The translations under genes and the position numbers were made by a program. From contig OX463815.1 in assembly GCA_949825045.1 (NCBI GenBank), forward strand, positions 32,417,356-32,481,355: a DNA stretch of 64,000 bases, given 5' to 3'. The notes below the pieces were generated by a model, which saw only the letters and a program-made list of their open reading frames with translations, did no database searches and was not told the origin of the DNA. Below, one piece after another: positions 56,650 to 64,000 of the stretch. Position 1 is the first letter of the stretch; every line of letters starts with the position of its first letter. This DNA is from Argyresthia goedartella (taxonomy: Eukaryota > Arthropoda > Insecta > Lepidoptera > Argyresthiidae).

Positions 56650-58391
56650 CAGTGGTGGTCATATAATTAAGAACGACTATTTGAAAACAAGCTTTTTTCA
56701 AACTTACGAGAATAACACTTATTGCATATCGTTTTGTATCTCTCTCGGTATCGTAAACCTTTTTTACACAATCGTAGCATACAGTTATAATATGATAAAT
56801 TCAACAATATTATTATATAAGTAAACTTTTTGTATATAATATATCTTAACATGTTATTGCAAACTTACTGGCTGGCCACATAATTAAGAACGCTGGATCG
56901 TTTATTTTTTTATTCAAATTTAAATAGAGAACACTCTGTAACTAGGCCACTATTCGAGTAATTTTGGCGCCATTTAGTTCTGTAAAAGTCAAAAAGTTGA
57001 TCGTTTCATAATAAAAAAATGGGAAAAAATAAAAATTGTGATGCATCTACAAGGGAAGTAATAATAAAACTTCGCGATATGAATTGTTCATATAAAAAGA
57101 TTGCCAATCATTTGCAGTGCTCAAAAACGATGATATTCCACGCTGTGAAGCATTTTAACACACATCAAACAACTTTAAATATTCCTCGTGTACCTAAACA
57201 GAGAGTCATCTCAGCGAGACGATCGAAATATCGTGCGTTTGGCAAAACAATACCCTTTTAAGGGGTCTAATGAGTTAAAAAAAGAATACTTTGGTGAAAA
57301 TAACCCTTCAGCGATCTCAGCGCGCACTATCCGAAGGCGATTGGTAGAAGCGAAGTTGAACGGAAGGATAGCAAGAAAGGTGCCCATATTGAAACAGTGT
57401 CATAGGCAAGCCCGGCTTGCATTTGCTAGGAGGTATGAAAGCTGGACAGCAAGACAGTGGAAAAATGTTCTTTTCTCTTACGAAACAAAAATTAACAGAG
57501 TATGTTCTGATGGGAAACGATATGTTCGACGCCCTCCGAATACAGCATTCGACCCAAGTACACAAAAATGACATTAAAGCATGGTGGTGGAAATGTGAAA
57601 ATTTGGGGATGCTTCTCTGGTCATGGTGTTGGACCTGTTAGACTGATAGAAGGAAACATGGATCAATTCCAGTACAAAAATATACTCGAAGAAACTATGT
57701 TACCTTAAGCTGAAGACATACTTCCGATTATTTGGACATTCCAACACGACAACGATCCGAAGCACACTGCACGCACCGTTAAAGAATTCCTCACATCTCA
57801 ATCAGTTTCTGTCTTAGAATGGCCACCGAACAGCCCAGATTTAAATCCCATAGAGCATCTTTGGTGCGAAGTCAAGAAAAAGGTTTCAAATCGACGATGT
57901 GGTAACCTAACTGAGTTATATAACGTTTTTTTAGAAGAATGGCGCTCTATTTCTCTTGAAAAATGACAAAAATTGATAGAATCAATGCCTCGTCGGTTTA
58001 AGGCAGTTATTAAAAGCCATGGTCACGCTACAAACTATTAACTTAGAATAAAATGTATTAAATTATAATTGTTAACATTGTCACTGTCTTATTTAATGTG
58101 ATTTGTAAAATCTAAGTATCTACGGAAACAACTCTCGAGCAGCTTAAGAATCGTTCTTAATTATTTGTCCAGCATTTTTACTACTTGAATTTGTAATTAT
58201 CGATAATCAATTAAATTTGTAAAAAAATAGTAAATGTTTTAAATATTTACTCCTAATCCCGTTTACTTTATCGATGTAGCTATTTCATAACACAACTAAT
58301 TACTTTTAAGAAGGAACTTAAAGGTACACATAGCATAGTTTTGAAAAAAAATATCTGGTACTACAAATCGTTCTTAATTATATGACCACCA

Positions 58392-58394
<3 letters not shown>
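56650..58394 (+). mobile_element. Tc1-family transposon with IR/DR ends
   Basis: The outer ends are CAGTGGTGGTCATATAATTA (continuing AGAACGA) and the reverse complement at 58368-58394, flanked by TA. An inner repeat of the end, CTGGCTGGCCACATAATTAA, starts at 56868, and its mirror is at about 58151-58175. Both lie close to 220 bp from their outer ends, the IR/DR arrangement known from several Tc1 elements. It is 1745 bp and carries a broken transposase. Confidence 0.92.
57019..58041 (+). pseudogene. Tc1 transposase, inactive
   Basis: The frame starts MGKNKNCDASTREVIIKLRD with a paired-like DNA-binding domain, shifts near 57205-57220 (text resumes SSQRDDRNIVRLAKQYPF), and shifts back near 57575 (HGGGNVKIWGCFSGHGVGPV). 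Two in-frame stops follow: after EETMLP (about 57706) and after ISLEK (about 57964). It ends SHGHATNY at 58041. The first catalytic Asp is Tyr (FSYETKIN, usually SDE). The second Asp and the Glu are kept 34 residues apart (QHDNDPKH to NPIEHLW). The catalytic change plus four disruptions make it inactive. Confidence 0.92.

Positions 58395-58430
<36 letters not shown>
58395..58430 (+). repeat. (TA)n microsatellite at Tc1 target site
   Basis: A run of TA dinucleotides starts at the Tc1 right TA target copy; a shorter TATATATA lies at the left side (56641-56649). It was probably a TA-rich spot in the LINE 5' region that attracted the Tc1. Confidence 0.9.
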
Positions 58431-58433
<3 letters not shown>

Positions 58434-58464
58434 ATTCATTTTATTAGTATATTTATTTTAGACT

Positions 58465-61366
58465 ATGGATACCTACAACTTTAGTAATAGTTTCTACTCG
58501 ATTGATTACTTATTGATACGATGATTCGCTGTCATATAACTTGAAACGGGTGTTTTCAAACCTTGGTGCAAACTTCAACGTTGTTCATATTAATGCTCAA
58601 AGCATTCATACCAGCTATGCTGACCTTCTTGTAGTTTTTAGTGATCTGAACATACATGGAATTCTTGTTTCGGAATCTTTTCTCAAGCCATCTCTTTCTT
58701 CTGCCATGTATGCTCTGTCAGGGTTCAGTCTCTACCGGAACGACAGGATAGGCAAGGCTGATGGCGGTGTTGCTATCTACCTACGTTCTGACATCCCATG
58801 CAAAGTCATCAGCCAGTCGCCTAGCCTGTACTCTGGTTCTGCTGAACACCTGTTCCTGGAGATATTCTTGCGTCACAACAAAGTCCTCCTGGGTGTCTAT
58901 TATAGCCCCTCTCTTCGAATCGACTATTTTAACTCTTTTGAAACCCTTCTCAGTGACTTGACTCCTCTTTATAGCGACACCCTAATTCTCGGCGACTTCA
59001 ACACTTGCCTTCTCAAGAATAACGGTCGCACAGCGAAGCTGAATTCTCTTGTAAGTTCATTTAACATGCATATCCTTCCTCTAGAGGCCACTCACTTTCA
59101 ACCACACTGCACCCCCTCTCTTCTAGATCTAATGATTACTTCTGACATGTCTAAGGTTGCTGCGCATGGCCAACTTAACGCCCCTTTCTCCTATCACAAT
59201 CTTATTTACCTCTCTTATAAGATAAAGCCTCCCAAGCGTGCAGCTAAATTCCTTGACATTCGTAGCTTCAAGGGCATGGATATAACCTCCCTTAATTCAG
59301 ACGCCTCCTCTGTCGACTGGTCGCCTGTCTACGGTAGTGAGACCATTGATGACAAAGTACGGAACTTCAACTCTATTGTCCTGAGCTTGTTTGATAAGCA
59401 TGCTCCGGTCAAGAGGGTTAAAGTGAAGCATCTTCCTGCACCGTGGCTTACTGACACCATTAAGGGTCTGATGGCTAAGAGAAACCGTGCCAAGTCTAGA
59501 TATAAGAGGGATCCGACCGATGAGAATCTTTTAATTTTCAAACGCCTCCGTAATCGTTGAACTCGCCTGTGTCGTGATTCTAAACACCGTCATATCTACG
59601 AATGTATCGAGAGCTATACTCCAGCACAGGTCTGGAAATTCCTGAAGACCCTTGGTGTTGGTAAGTCACAGGAATTGGCAGCCGGAAATGTCGATCTCCA
59701 GGGTCTCAATAGTTTCTTTGCAACTCCCCCTGTCGCGATGGACTCCCTCGTCAAGGATGCAACCCTTCGTAACCTACGGTCCAAGGCAACATCCCTCACC
59801 TCAGCATTTAATTTCATCCCTGTCGGAATCGGCGCAGTAAGGAGGGCAATACTAGCAATCTCGTCGAAGGCCATAGGTGAGGACAAGATATGTTCGCAGA
59901 TAACAACTATCATTGATGTACTGTTACCTCTCATCACCCACATAATTAATGTGTCGCTTGACCAATGTTGCTACCCCAGCCAGTGGAAATTGGCACTTGT
60001 GATTCCCCTCCCCAAAACGTCTAATCCCGCCTTCTTTAAAGATTTCCGTCCCATTTCTATTCTGCCTATCCTCTCCAAAGTCCTGGAATCAATTGTCCAC
60101 TCCCAACTCTCCTCCTACCTTTCCTCAAAAATGTTACTGAATCCCCACCAATCAGGTTTCAGGCCGGGTCACAGCACTACCACAGCACTGCTCAAAGTCA
60201 CTGACGACATTCAATTAGCTATGGATCAAAAGCAGCTTACGGTCCTTACACTGCTTGATTTCAGTAGCGCCTTTAACTGCGTCGATTTCGATATACTAGT
60301 CGAAATTTTAAAGTCACTTAATGTCTCCTCGCACTCTGCTCGCTGGTTTGACTCCTACCTGAGAGACCGCCAGCAACGCATTAAGTCTGAGGAGATCTCA
60401 ACGGACTGGTGTGATCTCTCCGCAGGTGTTCCGCAGGGAGGCATCCTTTCTCCTCTCCTCTTCTCGGTATTCATTAACTCCATCTCTGACGTTCTTACCT
60501 CTTCTTATCATCTGTAAGCAGATGACCTTCAAATATATCGGCACTTCTCTCCGTGTGATGTGAATCTGACAGTAAAGGCGTTGAATGCTGATCTCGATAA
60601 CATCAGGAAATGGGCTACCTCTTATGGTCTGCTTGTCAACCCGGGCAAATCGCAGGCCATGATTTTGGGTACTCGTCACTCTCATAACCTAGTTCAGAAA
60701 ATGCCCGTCGACCCTATAGTGTATGATGGTAACATAATTTCATACAGCGAGAAGGCCAAGAATCTTGGGGTTGTATTTGATAAATTGTTGTCCTGGTCGC
60801 CCCATGTTTGTGAGGTCAGCAGACGAGTCTTTGCGTCATTTCACTCCCTACGGAGATTGCAGCACTTCCTGCCACAGCAGACTAAAATCACCCTTGCCCA
60901 GTCCCTCCTACTACCTTTAATCGACTATGCAGATGTTTGCTGGATCGGTGCGAACGAAGAACAACTGAACAAACTCGAACGACTTCAAAACCTCGGGATT
61001 CGGTTTGTCTTCGGGCTGCGCAAGTATGACCATGTCTCACAGTATCGCAAGGAGTTGGGGTGGCTTCCAATCCGCCTTCGTCGTGATATGCACGTTCTCT
61101 CCTATCTGTTCAACATTTTGCGAAATCCCCGCTACCCCTCATATCTTCGAGAACGTTTCGAGTTTATTTCCTCCAGGCATAGCAACCGGAGATCCCACAC
61201 GATGTCTCTTCTCTCTACTCCTCGGCATAACACTGCCGCTTACAAACACTCGTTTAGGTTAACGGCGATCCGACTGTGGAACGCACTTCCCTGCGCTATT
61301 AGAGATAGTCCCTCAATTTTCACTTTTAAGACAAGATTGAAAGAGCATTTCCTTTCTCTTTCGTGA
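58465..61366 (+). pseudogene. LINE ORF2: endonuclease and reverse transcriptase
   Basis: A likely start is ATG at 58465 (MDTYNFSNSFYSIDYLL), then a frameshift near 58512. From 58517 one frame runs to TGA/TAG-free sequence except two stops: TGA at 59558-59560 and TAA at 60515-60517. The endonuclease carries NVVHINAQSI, VSESF and ILGDFNTC; its last motif reads SYHNLI where SDHDLI is usual. The reverse transcriptase carries DFRPISILPILSKVLESI, GFRPGHSTTTALLKV, LLDFSSAFNCVD, AGVPQGGILSPLLFSVFIN, then a stop where Tyr of YADD should be (ADDLQIY follows), GLLVNPGKSQAM and LGVVFD. It ends RLKEHFLSLS. With so little damage over 2.9 kb this is a fairly young copy. Confidence 0.9.
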
Positions 61367-61677
61367 TAGGTACTTTTATATATGTATATATAAGTAGTAT
61401 ATGTTTGATATATATAAATTTTTTTGCTTTTGTATTTTATTTAGTATATATCATTTATTAAATTATTATGTTTTAGTTGTAAACAATTAGATGTGTACAG
61501 TTTTATTGCGCACTAGGACTCTCCTGTTGCACAATTTTTCCTGTCCTACCTAGGTTTGCTGGTAGAAATCTCTCTTTAGAGATAAGCTCGCCTTTGCTCA
61601 TAAAATGTTTTGTTACCTTACTATTAAGATTTCTGTGCAATAAAGAATATGAATATGAATTTACGTTTCTTTTGTAC

Positions 61678-61712
61678 TTACATGTCAACCTAACACGAAG
61701 GTTGACATGTAA
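61678..61712. repeat. Perfect 14-bp foldback inside T2 copy 3
   Basis: TTACATGTCAACCT, a 7-nt loop, then AGGTTGACATGTAA. Other T2 copies have CTAACACGAAGACTA here, so the inverted copy is private to this element. Confidence 0.85.
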
Positions 61713-61954
61713 GACTTCGCTGCGCTCGCCCCCTCTAGTCTTCACCTAAGCTACCGCAGTGTTTGCCCTGGTATTTCGTTTACAATTCAAGTTTAAACCA
61801 GTTCACTATTTAACGGTTTTAACCGTTAGTTTATCAACTAACGCGTCATATTGTAAGCAGTACGCTACAGTTTACTATCTGTCGATAGTTGACCAACTAA
61901 CGAGAAAATAACGTTAGTTTATCAAGTAACGGTTTCGACAATTTTACGGTGACA

Positions 61955-62231
61955 TATCGATATATGTGAGAGAAGAGCTCCGCGCTTCAAGCCGCGCGCC
62001 TCTCATTCACACGCATCATCGACGAGTCGCACAAACGCACTTTTCAGCTTAAACCAAAAGCACTTATACACTTGAGTGTTATTGTTTGCTCCTGAAAATA
62101 TGACTCATTAAGGAAGGTCACATTAACCGACCCATGTAGGTTGGGCAAGGTCACCATACATTACTCATCACGTAAACGATTTTAGGACTAGATAAGTATT
62201 ACGATACTTTTAAAATTTTCTTTGTTCACAG
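61955..62231. other. Unannotated, ends in a splice acceptor
   Basis: The stretch ends ATTTTCTTTGTTCACAG, the acceptor of the exon at 62232. No other feature seen. Confidence 0.4.
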
Positions 62232-62303
62232 CTTGCTTCAACTACAACACTAACTCGAAGACGAAGGTGCCCAAAGAGTCGAAAGAAAATATGGAAGGCG
62301 CTG
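62232..62303 (+). CDS. Candidate internal exon, 72 nt, phase 1-1
   Basis: Flanked by a pyrimidine-rich acceptor (TTTTCTTTGTTCACAG) and the donor GTGAGTATT. Two leading bases, then 23 codons CFNYNTNSKTKVPKESKENM, EGA, then one base. The peptide is hydrophilic and lysine-rich. Its phase fits the first exon at 45206 (giving MSSASMAACFNYN) and also the secreted-protein exon at 16182. The first is favoured because the second has a nearer partner at 20479. The rest of the gene would lie past 64000. Not recognised. Confidence 0.5.
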
Positions 62304-62929
62304 GTGAGTATTGCTTTACCAGATGGATTGGCAAAAGTGCAGTTAGTAGAGAGCTTAGTTCGGTCTTTACATTTTCTGTTTCACTGCATATTAGACATTT
62401 TCTGATTGTTGTCGTGGTTTTCTCAGGCTTTTGTGTCATAAAGACGTCAGAATTATGACGCTTACGGCAGTAATCGAAGCCTGATATAGACCGAGCAAGA
62501 TTCTTTCTGTAAATGCACTATACCTACATAGTCATAGACCGCTCCCTCCAGCCTTTTGCTAAGTTGGGAACAGGCTCCTCGCTCGACGCACGCCATTTCT
62601 CTATGATTTTGAAGATAAAGCTAGAAACTATTTTAGTCTAGGTAGGAACTGCATGAAATAAACAATATTACCCAATGTACCAGCATAAAACCGGGTTTCT
62701 GCATTTGTTGTGATAACTCTCTCTCTGATAATATCGTCCGGGCTTCACCGACTACTAATCTTTACATACTATGCGGGTTAAGGTGATACGAAAAAATTGG
62801 TATTTTTTCGAATCCATTTACTCCTCTGTAAAGTCATCTACAGATTTGATTTTTGGGTGAAAATTTATTTAGTAGGTATTTGATTAAGATTCTCACTGAA
62901 GGAAAACGCGATTGGATGAAATTTTCTCG
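62304..62929. other. Unannotated, possibly intronic
   Basis: No further exon recognised. Confidence 0.35.
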
Positions 62930-63020
62930 ATATAATTTAATTGCGAAAAGACTTAATCATTCATTTTATTTATTGCACAGAAATCTTAAGGTAACAAAAC
63001 ATTTTATGAGCAAAGGCGAG
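62930..63020 (-). repeat. LINE 3' untranslated fragment (minus)
   Basis: TTTATTGCACAGAAATCTTA and GTAACAAAACATTTTATGAGCAAAGGCGAGCT are the reversed 3' end of the LINE at 56549-61656. Confidence 0.75.
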
Positions 63021-63044
63021 CTCTCAAGCCTTCCGGCTCAGAAA

Positions 63045-63235
63045 GTTGAATTTGCAAAAAATGTTTAATGTGCAAAATGTTGAGTTTGCAAAATTTTGAA
63101 CTATAAATCCCATAATGATGAGTTAGCAAAATGTTGAACTATAAATCCCAAAATGTTGAATTTGTAAAATGTTGAACTTGCAGATTGTTGAATTAGCAAA
63201 ATGTTGAATCCCAAAATGTTGAATTTGAAATCTAT
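63045..63235 (+). repeat. Degenerate tandem repeat (AAAATGTTGAATTTGC-like)
   Basis: Units such as GCAAAATGTTGAGTTTGCAA, GCAAAATGTTGAACTATAAA and CCCAAAATGTTGAATTTG recur about every 14-30 bp, at least nine times, with variable linkers (ACTATAAATCCCA). Confidence 0.75.
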
Positions 63236-63259
63236 TTAATAAATCTCTCTAGTATTATA

Positions 63260-64000
63260 TTAGGTCCTTACATATGAAATTGGCGTTTTGTATGGGAGGA
63301 AAATAAAGCCGTTTTTTTTAAATATAATATATTTATTTAATCAAAGTATGTACCATTGCTATCTATACACTTTTGCCATCTCATAGGTAGTTCTTCGATC
63401 CCTTTACTAAGAAAAATATTCGGACGGGAATCAATAAAATCTTTGAAGGCGGTTTGGACTGCCCCATCGGAGTTGAATTTTTTCCCTTTCAAGAAGTTAT
63501 CCAAATTTCGAAAAATATGGTAATCTGTTGGAGCAAGGTCCGGAGAGTACGGTGGAACATTCCAATTGAAGCTCCTCTAATATGGTAGCCGTCTGTTGTG
63601 CAGTGTGTGGTCTAGCGTTATCATGAAGCAGCAGTGGCCTAGAGCGATTGACCAGCCTCGGTTGTTTAGCAGCTAGCTTTTCCATCATGATTTGCAGTAG
63701 CTGACAATAGACATCTGCCGTAATCGTCTGGCCAGATTTAAGAAAGATGTAGTGAACGACACCAGCACTAGTCCACCAAACGCTCACAAGTAACTTTTTT
63801 GGAGTCAATTTTCGCTTGGGGCATGGTTTGGCTGGTTCGGCAGGGTTCAGCCATTGCTATGAGCGCTTCCGATTATCGTACAGGATCCACTTTTCATCAC
63901 AGGTAATAATTCGAATCCTTTCATTATTGTGCCGGGTGAGTAATGCAACGCAGTAGACAACGCGCGTTTGTAGATTTGCTTCACTCAGTTCGTGAGGTAC
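63260..64000 (-). mobile_element. Second mariner element, runs off the window
   Basis: One terminal repeat begins TTAGGTCCTTACATATGAAA after a TA (63258-63259). The other end lies beyond 64000. It encodes a broken transposase on the minus strand and is unrelated at the ends to the mariner at 42251. Confidence 0.85.
63335..64000 (-). pseudogene. mariner transposase, partial and broken
   Basis: Reading from 64000 downward: RHNNERIRIITCDEKWILYD (first catalytic Asp intact), an in-frame TAG after RKRS, QWLNPAEPAKPCPKRKLTPK, KLLVSVWWTSAGVVHYIFLK, LLLHDNARPHTAQQTATILE (second Asp). A frameshift near 63560 moves to WNVPPYSPDLAPTDYHIFRN (third Asp), then MRWQKCIDSNGTYFD and a stop near 63340. The N-terminal DNA-binding half lies outside the window. 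One stop and one frameshift make it inactive as read. Confidence 0.85.

Larger units (their letters stand above)
56549..61656 (+). mobile_element. Near-complete LINE (CR1/Jockey group) with nested Tc1
   Basis: It is bounded by GAATT direct repeats. Order: about 100 bp 5' region (56549-56649), a Tc1 inserted at TA (56650-58394), the rest of the 5' region, a coding region with endonuclease and reverse transcriptase (58465-61366), and a 3' untranslated region ending TGTGCAATAAAGAATATGAA with a short (ATGAAT) tail. Without the Tc1 it is about 3.4 kb. Its 3' end also occurs as remnants at 10845-10980, 30915-30965 and 62930-63020. Confidence 0.8.
56451..61954 (+). mobile_element. TIR element, family T2, copy 3, split by a LINE
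   Basis: The left arm (56451-56548) starts TGTCACCGTAAGATAGTCAA and stops at CTTAGAATT. The right part (61662-61954) resumes TACGTTTCTTTTG, carries the full core and ends TTTTACGGTGACA. Copy 2 has the uninterrupted TAGAATTTACGTTTC. GAATT occurs on both sides (56544-56548, 61657-61661) as a target-site duplication. Confidence 0.8.

Noticed and set aside
61503..61745. Minus-strand open frame over the LINE 3' end
   Set aside because: It spans LINE 3' untranslated sequence and T2 core, so it has no coding meaning.

Overview
The window looks like a transposon-rich stretch of an insect nuclear genome, most likely a moth or butterfly. Pointers to Lepidoptera are recognised by eye, not by search: AT-rich intergenic DNA, tRNA-derived SINEs, a repeat opening TAGGGTTCCGTACCC, RTE-type LINE tails with GHIMRG..KYHLLQ and GRPSARWSDD motifs, LINE 3' ends made of short runs such as (TCAAA)n, and mariner and Tc1 copies. 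There is no sign of operons, CRISPR or bacterial genes.

Host genes are few. The only gene identified with confidence is TSR3 (43694-44431, minus), an 18S rRNA aminocarboxypropyltransferase in one coding exon. About 775 bp away a short plus-strand first coding exon (45206-45227, MSSASMA then a GTAAGT donor) points the other way, so the two probably share a promoter region. A 72-nt internal exon at 62232-62303 is in phase with it. A second plus-strand candidate is a two-exon gene for a 69-residue secreted protein (16182-16263 and 20479-20606). Weaker candidate exons lie at 5095-5210 and 9614-9742 (plus) and at 11562, 11258-11438 and 7451-7500 (minus).

The rest is mobile DNA in layers. From 0 to 13 kb there are truncated LINEs, one interrupted by an unclassified repeat, and a TIR element. 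From 18 to 26 kb come MITEs, SINEs, a 3 x 135 bp hairpin array and two copies of an unclassified repeat of about 420 bp (called R420 here; five copies in the window). From 31 to 41 kb there are two elements sharing a core with the TIR family, TAGGGTTCCGTACCC repeats, and a third unclassified family. At 41.9-43.5 kb a damaged mariner sits inside an R420 copy. At 52.4-53.5 kb a truncated LINE sits inside a TAGGGTTCCGTACCC repeat.

From 56.45 to 61.95 kb there is a three-level nest: a TIR element split by a near-complete LINE, whose 5' region is split by a Tc1 element with IR/DR ends. The window ends in a second mariner (63260 onward). Every autonomous transposase or reverse transcriptase seen here carries stops, frameshifts or catalytic substitutions, so none looks active as it stands.
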